A DNA stretch of 64,000 nt from Spirosoma oryzicola (GTDB taxonomy: Bacteria > Bacteroidota > Bacteroidia > Cytophagales > Spirosomataceae), in NCBI RefSeq assembly GCF_021233055.1, contig NZ_CP089540.1:1-64000 (forward strand), in the 5' to 3' direction. The notes under the pieces were generated by a model. The model was not told the DNA's origin and did not search any database. It was given only the letters and a program-made list of their open reading frames with translations. This document shows positions 54,230 through 63,626 of this stretch, in pieces. The stretch's first letter is position 1, and the number at the start of each line of letters is the position of its first letter. Position numbers and translations under genes: made by a program.

Positions 54230-55174
54230 ATGATCACTCAGGAGAAGCTAATCCGGTTCCTACGCGCCAAACCAGCGCTTAATCTGTCTCAGATCGAGAA
54301 AGAAGCTGGTATACCATCAAAAACGCTGCACAAAGCACTTTCTGACCAGAAAGATATTCCTGCCAAGCACCTTCCTGCCTTAGATGAAGCTGTTCGTAAA
54401 TACGGCTATTCCGAAGCGTTGTTCGATAAAGCAAAAGTAATTTCAATCGTCAACCACAAAGGGGGCGTTGGTAAAACGACAACGACGATCAATGTTGGAA
54501 AAGCGCTGAGCTTGTTAGGAAATCGCGTGTTGTTGGTGGACATGGATTCGCAGGGCAATCTTTCGCAGTGTTTCGGCATTCACGTTCCAGACGAGCAGGT
54601 GATCGACGCTTTATTGGGAGGGTCTCCCCTACCCATGATCGAAATCACCGAGAATTTGTTTCTGACGCCTTCCGATATACGCATGGCTTATCGGGAGTCG
54701 GAGCTTGCCAATTCCATCGGTGCCGATCGTCGCTTGTCGCTCAAACTGGAAGAAGCGCGGGATAAGTTTGATTATATTCTTATCGATTGTCCGCCAAGCC
54801 TGGGTATCTGTACGACTTGTTCACTGGTTGCTTCCAACTACTGTGTTGTGCCCATCCAGCCGGAAGCCAGCGCGTACCACGGTGTTGAAAGCTTGTTCAA
54901 CCGAATTGCCGAAGTACGGACCTACATCAATCCAACGTTGACGGTAAAAGGCATTGTCTTTACGATGGTGCACAAGAATCAGAGCGTCCACAAAAGTATG
55001 ATGGCTCACATTCGGGATACTTTCCAAAACTTCCACATTTACGATTCGATCATCGAAGTATCGACGGTTATCAAACAATCGCAGGTTGCCAAGGAAGATT
55101 TGTACACATATTCTGCCAAGTCTCCTTCCTGGCAGCAGTACCACCAGTTGGCTACCGAAGTAATGACGATCTGA
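54230..55174 (+). CDS. parA: ParA family partition ATPase with N-terminal DNA-binding domain
   Basis: A 314-residue Walker-type partition ATPase. Residues 1-65 are an HTH-like domain (LNLSQIEKEAGIPSKTLHKALS), as in type Ia ParA proteins that repress their own operon. The deviant Walker A is KGGVGKTT (77-84), followed by LLVDMDSQGNLSQ and IDCPPSLG. It forms DNA-bound gradients that move ParB-loaded plasmids apart. parB starts 1 bp after its stop. Confidence 0.92.
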   Translation: MITQEKLIRFLRAKPALNLSQIEKEAGIPSKTLHKALSDQKDIPAKHLPALDEAVRKYGYSEALFDKAKVISIVNHKGGVGKTTTTINVGKALSLLGNRVLLVDMDSQGNLSQCFGIHVPDEQVIDALLGGSPLPMIEITENLFLTPSDIRMAYRESELANSIGADRRLSLKLEEARDKFDYILIDCPPSLGICTTCSLVASNYCVVPIQPEASAYHGVESLFNRIAEVRTYINPTLTVKGIVFTMVHKNQSVHKSMMAHIRDTFQNFHIYDSIIEVSTVIKQSQVAKEDLYTYSAKSPSWQQYHQLATEVMTI

Positions 55175-55175
55175 T

Positions 55176-56060
55176 ATGAAAAAAGACTTCATGAGTTCGA
55201 TGAAAGAGAAGACGTCAACGTTGCGACCATCTCTCCTATCTACCGAAGAAAATATAAAGAATCAGATCCTGGTTCTCGACAAACTGCGCGATCTGATACC
55301 GCCTTTAGCCAATGACGAATACGACCAGCTTCAGCAGAATATTCTTAAACATGGTGTAAAAGATCCGCTTACCGTGTGGGAGACAACACCTGCCGCTGCT
55401 CAGGTTGATACGGACACGTCTCCGCTTTTTGTTCTCATTGACGGGCATAACCGCTACAGCATATGCCAGCAGTACAAACTCGATTACCGAATTAATCTCG
55501 TTCGGTTTTCGACGCTGGATGAGGTCAAGGATTACATGATCGATTACCAGCTGGGCCGGCGAAACCTGACCGCTGAGCAAACATCCTACCTGCGTGGATT
55601 ACGCTATCTGCAACAGAAATCGATGCGGGGCGGGAACAGAGCTGCCGAAAATGCGCAGGGCGATGTAGCGGCTACACTTGGGAAAGAATATGGCGTAAGT
55701 AGCCGAACCATCAAGCGCGATGCTGATTTTGCTGCCGGTCTGGAAAAACTGGCTCCCGGTTTGAAGCAGGACGTTTTGTCTGGGAAAAAGAAACTGGCAA
55801 AAGCGTCGATCAACGCCATTGCAAAAACGGAAATAACGGAGTCTGTCCAGGACGCCGATGACTTGATCAATGGCGTATCAGCGCCGAACGTGCCAGGCGA
55901 AAAGCTGTCGAAGGCAGGTGAAGTAACGTCGAAAAAAAGTCAAATACTATCGCTTGAGACAACCATTCGGGAACTAGCCACCGGGAAGCTTAATGTCCAG
56001 ACCTGCGCCCAACTAATCGCAAAAACAGACGAGTTGCGGGCACTACTTCGAGCAAAGTGA
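55176..56060 (+). CDS. parB: ParB family partition protein
   Basis: A 294-residue centromere-binding protein. The N-terminal ParB/sulfiredoxin-like domain has VKDPLTVWE and the nucleotide-binding motif LIDGHNRYSICQQY (in place of the GERR of chromosomal ParB). A helix-turn-helix follows (VAATLGKEYGVSSRTIKRDADFAAG), and the C-terminal 60 residues are a probable dimerisation helix. The final codons lie inside the first copy of a 29-bp palindrome. The centromere it binds is not known. Confidence 0.88.
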   Translation: MKKDFMSSMKEKTSTLRPSLLSTEENIKNQILVLDKLRDLIPPLANDEYDQLQQNILKHGVKDPLTVWETTPAAAQVDTDTSPLFVLIDGHNRYSICQQYKLDYRINLVRFSTLDEVKDYMIDYQLGRRNLTAEQTSYLRGLRYLQQKSMRGGNRAAENAQGDVAATLGKEYGVSSRTIKRDADFAAGLEKLAPGLKQDVLSGKKKLAKASINAIAKTEITESVQDADDLINGVSAPNVPGEKLSKAGEVTSKKSQILSLETTIRELATGKLNVQTCAQLIAKTDELRALLRAK

Positions 56061-56081
56061 CAGCGTGTCACTTTGCTCGAA
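56047..56081. repeat. 29-bp palindrome family, copy 1
   Basis: Core GAGCAAAGTGACA, loop GCG, TGTCACTTTGCTC. Here the stem extends to 16 bp (56047-56062 with 56066-56081) through flanks TTC and GAA. It begins in the last codons of parB and covers its stop. Confidence 0.88.
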
Positions 56082-56145
56082 AAAATTCTTTTGACAGTCT
56101 TTTATCTCGAAGTAGCAACCAGCTATTTCCGAATCAATTGCTTTC

Positions 56146-56174
56146 ATAGGCCTGTAATTCAAGGCCTATTTTTG
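56146..56174 (+). terminator. rho-independent terminator of parAB
   Basis: An 8-bp stem ATAGGCCT/AGGCCTAT (56146-56153 with 56162-56169) with an 8-base loop is followed by a T tract. It lies about 85 bp after parB, so the palindrome at the parB end is not needed as the terminator. The rest of 56082-56360 shows no gene. Confidence 0.7.
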
Positions 56175-56360
56175 TTTATACATAAGACATCTCCGTCTCT
56201 TCCTCTCGACTTTGTTCTCGAAGGTCGTTCGTCATTCGTTTTGGCAATTTCAATTATCAGTTTCCGGCGGGTAAATAAATTTTCTTTAGCTAACACTTTG
56301 AGCTACGGCGAGTTAAAATAGTATCGATTTAAGTAGAAATAGTATTACCAAAAGATTCCT

Positions 56361-56368
56361 TATTTTTG
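56361..56368 (+). promoter_or_regulatory. -7 promoter element of the susCD operon
   Basis: TATTTTTG matches TAnnTTTG 28 bp before the susC-like ATG. No clear -33 element is seen, which may mean an activator is needed. Confidence 0.4.
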
Positions 56369-56395
56369 TCGCCCAATTTAAATTTTCGCTCACTT

Positions 56396-59300
56396 ATGAG
56401 AACATTCGGTTACTTTTTAACCGTGATCTGGCTAGCGGTCTGTAGCAATACGCAGGCGCAAAATCAGCAGGTTACCGGGAAGGTCGTCAACAAAGCGGAC
56501 AAGGGTGCGTTGCCCGGTGTCAACGTCCTGATAAAGGGCACAACTACGGGTACTGCTACCGATGCAAATGGAAATTATCAGATCAGTGTCTCCAGCGGAG
56601 CAGTGCTGCAATTTAGTATGATCGGCATGACCAGTCAGGAAGTTCCGGTCGGCAATCAGACCATGATAAACGTTGAGTTAGCTGATGACGCCAGAGCGTT
56701 GGAAGAGGTGGTCGTTGTGGGTTATGGTACGCAACGCAAGATTGACGTAACGGGATCAGTTGCCCAGATCAAAGGGGAAGAACTGGTTCGCCAGCCGGTA
56801 TTATCAGCCACGCAGGCGCTGCAAAGCAAAATGTCCGGCGTTCAAATTATCAATTCGGGTGCACCAGGACAGGCACCAACCGTTCGTATTCGCGGAACAG
56901 GTACGCTGCTGGGCGGGGCCGATCCACTGTATGTGGTAGATGGGATCATTACCGAAGATATCCGCAACATCAATACCTCGGACATTACATCGGTTGATGT
57001 GCTCAAGGATGCTTCGGCGACGGCCATCTATGGGGTTCGAGCTGCTAACGGTGTTGTCCTGATCACGACCAAGCGTGGAAAAACAGGTGCGCCAACGGTT
57101 TCCTATGATGCGTATATAGGTATTCGTACCCCAGCCTACCGCGTTAAAATGGCTGACTCACAACTGTTTGCTCAATACAACAATGAAGCTGTTCGGTACG
57201 ATGATGCCAGTGCGACGCTACCGTTCGACCCGGCTACCGCTACGACGAATAACACGGACTGGTTCAAGGCGATTACCCGCACCGGTTTTCAGCAGAATCA
57301 CGCCTTGTCGGTGAGTGGTGGTACCGAGAAAACGACCTATCTGTTCAGTGCCGGTTATTTCACCGAAAAAGGGATTCTGAACGGCACGGATTATAACCGG
57401 CTTACCCTTCGTCTGAACAACGAATACACGCTGACGCCGGTGTTTAAATTAGGTCATAACCTGAGTCTTGCCAACGACAATTCAAACCTGTCGAGCAATT
57501 CTGATGCTGCTCTGCCCGAATCGAACCAAACGGTTTACGCGGCCTTCACGAATGCCTATAAGCAGGCTCCGCTGGTGCCTGTTCGGAACAGCGATGGTTC
57601 GTACGGCTATACACCACGCAACAACGTAGCCAATCCGGTAGCGCAACTGGATTACACGAACTACAAAGCGCGGGGACTCCGGCTGCAAGGCTCTTTCTAT
57701 GGAAACCTGACAATTCTGAAAAAGATCACGTTGCTCTCCAACTTCGGGATTGAGACTAACACGAGTCGCTCGTACAATTACAATCCTGTTTATCAGGTAT
57801 CGGCCAACCAGCGAAACCTGACAAGCCAATTATCGACCGGGCGGGTTAACAACACGCGCTGGCTGTGGACCAATACGGCTGAATACAGCAACACCTTTGC
57901 GGAACGCCACACGGTGAAAGTATTAGCCGGGTACGTGGCCGAGCGTTTTCAGGACAATGTTCTGGTCGCTGGCCGGCAGGATGTGCCACCCCAATCGAAT
58001 TACTTTTACCTGAACACGGGTAGCGCATCATCGGCAACCAACAGCGAAACGGGCAGTATTCAAACGCGCCAGTCGTATATCGGTCGGGTTAACTACAATT
58101 ATTCGGATCGCTACCTGTTTACGGCTACCGCTCGTTACGACGGATCAAGTAAGTTTCCGACTAACAATCGCTGGGGATTCTTCCCGTCCATTGGTGCGGG
58201 TTGGGTACTGAGTGAAGAACCATTCCTGCGGGGAAAAACGCCTTTCGACCAGTTAAAAGCGCGGGTGAGCTGGGGTAAAACCGGTAACGACCGGATCGAT
58301 CCGAGTGCCTTCCTGTACACGATTGCCAGCGGGCTGGATTATCCATTGGGACCCAATCAAACGCTGCAACAGGGACGCACCATCACCAACTTGATTGACC
58401 CTAATTTACGCTGGGAGGTTACCACGGGTACGGATATCGGTTTAGAGTTTGCCTTGGCTAATAACCGGCTTACCGGGGAGTTTGCTTATTACAACAAACG
58501 GACCAGCGACGCTTTATTTCAACGACCCATCGACGCTATTTTTGGGGATGTCGATGGGGCTTATCTGACCAACGCAGCCAGCGTCCGCAACCGGGGGTTT
58601 GAGTTTGCTTTGAACTGGCGTAACAACTCGACCAAAGGATTTCAGTATAACATAGGCGCTAACGTAACCATTAACCGCAACCGGCTCGAAGATGTACAGG
58701 GCGGCTTGCCGATCAACGAGGGTGGAATCGGTAACGGACAGTACACAACCCGCACAGCAGTCGGCCAGCCAGTCGGAAGTTTCTGGGTGTGGCAAACAAA
58801 TGGCATTTTCCAGACGCAGGAAGACGTTAACAACACAAGCGCGAAAATAGAAGGAACCAAACCGGGTGATTTCCGCTATGTGGATCAGAATGGCGATGGT
58901 GTCATTGACGACAACGACCGGATTTTTGTCGGATCGTATCAGCCTAAACTGTACTTTGGCGTGAACGGCGGCTTTACCTATCGCAGCTTCGATTTCTCGA
59001 CGGATTGGTACGCTAATTTTGGCAACAAAGTGTACAACGGTAAAAAAGCGCAGCGATTTGGTAACGAAAATATCGAAGCGTCGCGGGCCGACCGATGGAC
59101 ATCGACCAACCCCAGCAATACCGAGCCACGGGCCAGCAACGCGGTACCCATCTCGTCAACCTATTACGTAGAGTCGGGTTCTTTCTTCCGGATCAATAAC
59201 ATTACGCTGGGCTACACGCTGCCCAAATCCGTAGTGTCATCGCTTAAAGTAAGCCGGGTTCGATTTTACGTAACGGCGCAGAATGCGTTGACGATCAAAG

Positions 59301-59416
59301 CGTTCTCGGGATATACACCCGAATTGCCCGGAAGCAATCCGCTGAATGCTGGTATCGAATTGAGTACGTATCCCGTAACATCGGCGTATCTGGCTGGTCT
59401 GAACATTGGCTTTTAA
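56396..59416 (+). CDS. SusC/RagA family TonB-linked outer-membrane protein
   Basis: A 1006-residue glycan importer. The signal peptide ends NTQAQ. The CarboxypepD_reg-like domain (VTGKVVNKADKGALPGVNVLIKGTTTGTATDANGNYQI) leads to the TonB-box region LEEVVVVGYGTQRK, the plug (VDGIITEDIRNINTSDITSVDVLKDASATAIYGVRAANGVVLITTKRG) and the 22-strand barrel ending LAGLNIGF. I start at the ATG at 56396 rather than an upstream TTG because the -7 element lies between. SusD starts 13 bp later. It pairs with SusD as lid and channel. Confidence 0.97.
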   Translation: MRTFGYFLTVIWLAVCSNTQAQNQQVTGKVVNKADKGALPGVNVLIKGTTTGTATDANGNYQISVSSGAVLQFSMIGMTSQEVPVGNQTMINVELADDARALEEVVVVGYGTQRKIDVTGSVAQIKGEELVRQPVLSATQALQSKMSGVQIINSGAPGQAPTVRIRGTGTLLGGADPLYVVDGIITEDIRNINTSDITSVDVLKDASATAIYGVRAANGVVLITTKRGKTGAPTVSYDAYIGIRTPAYRVKMADSQLFAQYNNEAVRYDDASATLPFDPATATTNNTDWFKAITRTGFQQNHALSVSGGTEKTTYLFSAGYFTEKGILNGTDYNRLTLRLNNEYTLTPVFKLGHNLSLANDNSNLSSNSDAALPESNQTVYAAFTNAYKQAPLVPVRNSDGSYGYTPRNNVANPVAQLDYTNYKARGLRLQGSFYGNLTILKKITLLSNFGIETNTSRSYNYNPVYQVSANQRNLTSQLSTGRVNNTRWLWTNTAEYSNTFAERHTVKVLAGYVAERFQDNVLVAGRQDVPPQSNYFYLNTGSASSATNSETGSIQTRQSYIGRVNYNYSDRYLFTATARYDGSSKFPTNNRWGFFPSIGAGWVLSEEPFLRGKTPFDQLKARVSWGKTGNDRIDPSAFLYTIASGLDYPLGPNQTLQQGRTITNLIDPNLRWEVTTGTDIGLEFALANNRLTGEFAYYNKRTSDALFQRPIDAIFGDVDGAYLTNAASVRNRGFEFALNWRNNSTKGFQYNIGANVTINRNRLEDVQGGLPINEGGIGNGQYTTRTAVGQPVGSFWVWQTNGIFQTQEDVNNTSAKIEGTKPGDFRYVDQNGDGVIDDNDRIFVGSYQPKLYFGVNGGFTYRSFDFSTDWYANFGNKVYNGKKAQRFGNENIEASRADRWTSTNPSNTEPRASNAVPISSTYYVESGSFFRINNITLGYTLPKSVVSSLKVSRVRFYVTAQNALTIKAFSGYTPELPGSNPLNAGIELSTYPVTSAYLAGLNIGF

Positions 59417-59429
59417 GTAAACAACGAAT

Positions 59430-60929
59430 ATGAAAACCTTACAGAAAATTGCAACCTACGCTTGTTTTGGCGGACTCATGGTCGCTGGTGGTTGTTCCAA
59501 AACATTTTTGGATGTGCCGCCACAGGGACAGCAAACGCCAACTGATTTCTTTTCGAGCAATGCCGACGCAGCTACCAGCTTGGTCAACGCGATTTATTCC
59601 AAAATGCTCGACTGGAATTTCCATTCTTTTTCCTGGAATGGCGTAACCAGTATTATCTCAGATGATGCTGATAAAGGCAGTTCGCCAGGGGATACCGGAA
59701 CGGATAAAGACCAGTTGGATAACTTTACGTTTACGTCGTCGAGTCTTTCATTCAACGAGTTGTGGGGTGGCCATTACGAAGCCATCGCCAGGGCTAACCA
59801 GGCCCTGGACAATCTACCAGCGCTAAGCATTAACGATACGCTAAAAAACCGGCTGATCGGCGAAGCCAGCTTCTTACGCGCGTACTGCTATTTCAACCTG
59901 GTCCGTTCGTTTGGTGGTGTACCGCTGATTACGAAAGTAGCTGACCCTACTAATCAGACGGATATTCAGAACGGTCGGGTCCGGGCCACATCGGCACAGG
60001 TATACGCCCAAATCGAATCGGATCTGACAAAAGCCGTTGCCAATTTGCCGGAGAAGTCACAATATAATTCGGCTGATTTGGGCCGGGCGACGAAAGGGGC
60101 GGCCAAAGCGTTGCTGGCTAAAGTGTCGATGTACGAGAAAAAATGGAACGTGGTTCTCCAGTTGACCGATGAGATCATTGCATCGGGCCAATACTCGCTT
60201 ATGCCTAACTACGGAGAACTCTGGCGCGAATCGTCTGAGAACGGAGTAGAGTCGATTTTTGAAATTCAAGGCCGGGGTGTGACGCCCAATAAAGGAGTTC
60301 AGGGTTACTTTGAATCGCAGGGAGCACGTGGGGAGAATGGTTGGGGTTGGGGTTTCAATACGCCTTCCGAAGATCTGGTTAAAGCGTACGAAACGGGTGA
60401 TACGCGCATAGACGGAACGATTATCCGACGGGGTATGACCTTGTGGGATGGTCGGGTCGTTAGTGCGAACGCTGAAAATCCGTACTATAACATGAAGGCG
60501 TACGTCAGCTTTACCCGCGAAACGAACAACGGCAATACGTGGGAAACCAGCAAAAATATTCGGGTGCTGCGCTACGGTGAAGTACTGCTGATGAATGCTG
60601 AAGCGGCCAACGAGTTGGGACAGCCAACCAAAGCGTTAACGTCGCTCAACCTGGTTCGGGCACGGGCGCGGGGCGGTGTTTCGGGTGTTCTTGCCAACGT
60701 TACGACTACCGCCCAAACCGATCTACGGCAGGCTATCTGGCGCGAACGTCGGGTTGAAATGGCCTTTGAACACGACCGGTATTTTGATCTGGTTCGTCAG
60801 GGACGGGCAGCCGCCGTTTTTCAGGCGCTTGGCAAAAACTTCGTGACCGGTAAACACGAGTTATTCCCAATTCCACAGCCTCAAATTCAGTTAAGTGGTG
60901 GGCAGCTAACACAGAATCCAGGGTACTAG
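59430..60929 (+). CDS. SusD/RagB family nutrient-binding lipoprotein
   Basis: A 499-residue surface lipoprotein (lipobox AGGC near residue 22). The SusD-like N-terminal motif KTFLDVPPQGQQTPTDFF and the helical tetratricopeptide-type fold (GEASFLRAYCYFNLVRSFGGVPL, KGAAKALLAKVSMYEKKW) are followed by the C-terminal RWIRRERRVEMAFEHDRYFDLVRQG-like segment (here WRERRVEMAFEHDRYFDL). It captures glycan for the SusC partner immediately upstream. Confidence 0.97.
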   Translation: MKTLQKIATYACFGGLMVAGGCSKTFLDVPPQGQQTPTDFFSSNADAATSLVNAIYSKMLDWNFHSFSWNGVTSIISDDADKGSSPGDTGTDKDQLDNFTFTSSSLSFNELWGGHYEAIARANQALDNLPALSINDTLKNRLIGEASFLRAYCYFNLVRSFGGVPLITKVADPTNQTDIQNGRVRATSAQVYAQIESDLTKAVANLPEKSQYNSADLGRATKGAAKALLAKVSMYEKKWNVVLQLTDEIIASGQYSLMPNYGELWRESSENGVESIFEIQGRGVTPNKGVQGYFESQGARGENGWGWGFNTPSEDLVKAYETGDTRIDGTIIRRGMTLWDGRVVSANAENPYYNMKAYVSFTRETNNGNTWETSKNIRVLRYGEVLLMNAEAANELGQPTKALTSLNLVRARARGGVSGVLANVTTTAQTDLRQAIWRERRVEMAFEHDRYFDLVRQGRAAAVFQALGKNFVTGKHELFPIPQPQIQLSGGQLTQNPGY

Positions 60930-61031
60930 GCATTCGATAATCGAATCTAATTTTAGTCGGCTTCTGTACCGGTAGTGGGCAATAAAACGCTTTGCCGCTG
61001 GTGCCGAAGCCGATCTTTTATTCTGAAAGTT

Positions 61032-62450
61032 ATGAGACTACTATTCATTCTTCTTTTATCATGTGGTGGCTTAACTATGGTTTGCTGCCAACCGAAACCC
61101 CAACCCATTGCCTCTGCTCCAACGGCGTTTTCTCTTTCTAGTTCTGACGTTCAGTTTCTGGATAGTTTGCAACGCGATACTTTCCGCTATTTCTGGGAAA
61201 CGAGTAACGCTGACAATGGACTCGTCCCTGACCGCGCCCCCTCAAATTCGTTTGCCAGCATTGCCGCTGTAGGATTTGGCCTGACATCGTATCTGGTCGG
61301 GGTTGAGCGTGGCTATATTACGCGGGCGCAGGCTGCCGAGCGAACGCTTAAAACCTTACGTTTCTTCGCCAATGCACCTCAGTCGGAGAAAGCATCGGGC
61401 ATTGCGGGATACAAAGGATTTTTCTACCATTTTCTGGATATGAAAACCGGCGAACGCTTTAAGCAGGTCGAGCTTTCGACCATCGATACGGCCCTGTTAC
61501 TAGGCGGCATACTGAGTGCGCAAAGCTATTTTGATCAGAACAACGCCACTGAAACCGAGATCCGGCAACTCGCGGATACGATCTACGGACGTGCTGACTG
61601 GACGTGGTTTCAAAATCATAACGGTGCCAAGCCGCTGGTTTCAATGGGTTGGCATCCTGAAACTGGCTTTATCAAAAACGACTGGGCGGGATACAACGAA
61701 GGCATGTTGCTTTACGTGTTGGCACTGGGTTCGCCGACGCATCCTGTCGGTACGGATGCCTGGACTACCTGGACAAAGACCTACCCATGGGCCACCTTTT
61801 ACGACCAGACACACCTAAACTTTGACCCTCTATTTGGCCACCAATACTCGCACGTATGGATTGATTTTCGTGGTATCAAAGATGAATACATGCGCGGAAA
61901 AGGTATCGATTACTTCGAGAATTCACGGCGGGCAACCTACGCGAACCGAGCTTATTGTATGGCAAACCCGGCTAAATGGCAGGACTACAACTCAACCATT
62001 TGGGGACTCACCGCTTGCGATGGACCCAGCGATACACTGGTAAATGGGAAACAATTCTTTTCCTACCGGGCGCGTGGGGCAGCGAGTACACAGATCGTTG
62101 ATGACGGGACGATTGCGCCTACAGCGGCTGGTGGATCGATGGCTTTTGCACCCGAAATCTGCGTCCCGGCCTTACGAGCCATGAAAACAAAATACGGAGC
62201 CAAGCTTTATGGTACCTACGGGTTTCGGGATGCTTTCAACCCTACGTACCGGTATCCTGCCCGCGTGGCCAATGGTTCAACCCAAAACGGCTGGTTTGAT
62301 ATTGATTACCTAGGCATTGACCAAGGACCAATTTTACTGATGGCTGAAAATCTACGAACGGGTTTTATCTGGAAACTGATGCAGAAAAACCCCCATATCA
62401 AACGTGGACTCGTGAAGGCTGGGTTTACGGGAGGATGGGTAGCCAACTAA
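61032..62450 (+). CDS. glucoamylase-family (GH144-like) secreted lipoprotein enzyme
   Basis: A 472-residue enzyme with an (alpha/alpha)6 barrel. The start is ATG 61032; a lipobox-like MVCCQ near residue 18 marks a lipoprotein. Family blocks are LDSLQRDTFRYFWETSNADNGLVPDR, FASIAAVGFGLTSYLVGVERGYITRAQA, GYNEGMLLYVLALGSP, FGHQYSHVWIDFRGIKDEYM and ENSRRATYANRAYC. These fit the Glycoamylase Pfam group, which includes GH144 endo-beta-1,2-glucanases. With SusCD upstream it forms a small utilisation locus; a beta-1,2-glucan or similar glucan is an inferred substrate. Confidence 0.88.
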   Translation: MRLLFILLLSCGGLTMVCCQPKPQPIASAPTAFSLSSSDVQFLDSLQRDTFRYFWETSNADNGLVPDRAPSNSFASIAAVGFGLTSYLVGVERGYITRAQAAERTLKTLRFFANAPQSEKASGIAGYKGFFYHFLDMKTGERFKQVELSTIDTALLLGGILSAQSYFDQNNATETEIRQLADTIYGRADWTWFQNHNGAKPLVSMGWHPETGFIKNDWAGYNEGMLLYVLALGSPTHPVGTDAWTTWTKTYPWATFYDQTHLNFDPLFGHQYSHVWIDFRGIKDEYMRGKGIDYFENSRRATYANRAYCMANPAKWQDYNSTIWGLTACDGPSDTLVNGKQFFSYRARGAASTQIVDDGTIAPTAAGGSMAFAPEICVPALRAMKTKYGAKLYGTYGFRDAFNPTYRYPARVANGSTQNGWFDIDYLGIDQGPILLMAENLRTGFIWKLMQKNPHIKRGLVKAGFTGGWVAN

Positions 62451-62498
62451 TAAATTCGTACAGTTAGCGTAGTTGTTCATTAGGGTGTAAAACAGGAT

Positions 62499-62535
62499 CG
62501 GGGAGCAAAGTGACAGCGTGTCACTTTGCTCCCCG
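62499..62535. repeat. 29-bp palindrome family, copy 2
   Basis: The same 29-base core as copy 1, but the stem extends to 17 bp by different flanks (CGGG and CCCG). It lies about 50 bp past the GH144-like gene. Confidence 0.88.
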
Positions 62536-62626
62536 GTGTTCGTAAATGAGGAGTTTGTTATGATATCAGGTTCTATAATTTGAAATGCCAATCAAGCCGA
62601 GAGTGCCAGATTTAGTGATGTCGGCG

Positions 62627-62699
62627 GGGCCGCCCGCGCGGTTCTCAAAACCGACGCTTGGCGTCAGCAACTGGTGTCGGTTTTAAGAAACCGACACCA
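62627..62699. repeat. second GGTGTCGGTTT palindromic element (composite)
   Basis: A 12-bp hairpin TGGTGTCGGTTT/AAACCGACACCA at 62672-62699 with TAAG loop, preceded by a half-copy GGTTCTCAAAACCGAC (62640-62655) and a small GACGC-TTG-GCGTC hairpin. TCGGCGGG at its left edge is also present in the 11385-11440 element. Confidence 0.7.
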
Positions 62700-62867
62700 C
62701 CGCAAGGGATATACTGCTATGAGCTGATAGAACCACAACCAGTATCTATTCGTCAATGGATTATTGGCTATTGCTGGTAATCATGATCTCGAAATCGATG
62801 TTATCCTGCCGGAAAAAACTATAGGCAAATGACAAGTCGGCTTAAGTCATTGTCACCCGATAAATGC

Positions 62868-62910
62868 AAAATTGGAGCAAAGTGACAGCGTGTCACTTTG
62901 CTCCAATTTT
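62868..62910. repeat. 29-bp palindrome family, copy 3
   Basis: The same core with a 20-bp stem; the extra pairs are AAAATTG and CAATTTT. It lies 16 bp past the end of the START-domain gene. The 475-bp convergent gap 62451-62925 thus holds three palindromic elements and no gene. Confidence 0.9.
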
Positions 62911-62925
62911 AATAAAAAGCACAGC

Positions 62926-63582
62926 CTAATCGCGTAAGAAAGTAAATGTTTTTCCCTGGTATTGCGGCAAACTCTCTCTGATCAGCACAAACGAACGATA
63001 GGCACTCGTCGCTGCGGCCAGGTTGTCTAACCACGCTGGTATGGAGCCACCCGGATCTACCCGACAGGTATACGTAACCTGAAGGTTTCGCTTGCCAACC
63101 GAACGCACCTGCCAGACCGCTAACCAATCAGCAACCCGAACAATACCCGTCTGAACGGGGACAACATTCGGCACCCCGACCGCCCGGATATGGAGCAGTT
63201 TAGAAGCTGGGTCCTGCACGAACGTCATTTGTATCGTCAAATCCCGGTCTTCGACGGGCCAGGGCAGCTCGTTGACTATATGATAGGTTAACTGTGTTTC
63301 GCTCGTCCGACGAACCAGATACGCTGACTTGGTCTTGTAAATAGTTTTTTTGTAGTTAGCGATGTCGGATAGCAGTGCGACCAGTTGGCTTTGCGTACCT
63401 GGCAGTGTACACTCTACTTTTAGCTCCGTCAGTCGGCTTCCTGCTACGTGACGAGAGTAAACCTGTATCTGGTCTTTATCTTTCTCCAGATGCCAATCGC
63501 CGGTTGGTTGTGCCTGTACAGTCAATGAAGACGAGCTAAACCAGCAAAGTAAAAACCACAGCAAAAACAAAAATCGGCTCAT
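62926..63582 (-). CDS. START domain lipid-binding-like protein
   Basis: A 218-residue exported protein with a signal peptide (MSRFLFLLWFLLCWFSSSSLTVQAQ). The rest fits the START/SRPBCC fold: DWHLEKDKDQIQVYSRHVAGS, LVALLSDIANYKKTIYKTKSAYLVRR, HIVNELPWPVEDRDLTIQM, YTCRVDPGGSIPAWLDNLAAATSAYRSFVLI. I start at ATG 63582 because the longer in-frame extension to 63723 lacks a signal peptide and overlaps the PAP2_3 gene. It probably binds a lipid in the periplasm; the neighbouring PAP2_3 enzyme suggests a sphingolipid. Confidence 0.88.
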   Translation of the reverse strand: MSRFLFLLWFLLCWFSSSSLTVQAQPTGDWHLEKDKDQIQVYSRHVAGSRLTELKVECTLPGTQSQLVALLSDIANYKKTIYKTKSAYLVRRTSETQLTYHIVNELPWPVEDRDLTIQMTFVQDPASKLLHIRAVGVPNVVPVQTGIVRVADWLAVWQVRSVGKRNLQVTYTCRVDPGGSIPAWLDNLAAATSAYRSFVLIRESLPQYQGKTFTFLRD

Positions 63583-63626
63583 TATTTTGTCAACGAAATG
63601 GGAAGAGGCATCAAGCATAGAATGGG

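Noticed and set aside
56073..56321. 82-codon plus-strand open frame after parB
   Set aside because: It begins in the palindrome, crosses the parAB terminator and has no recognisable domain.
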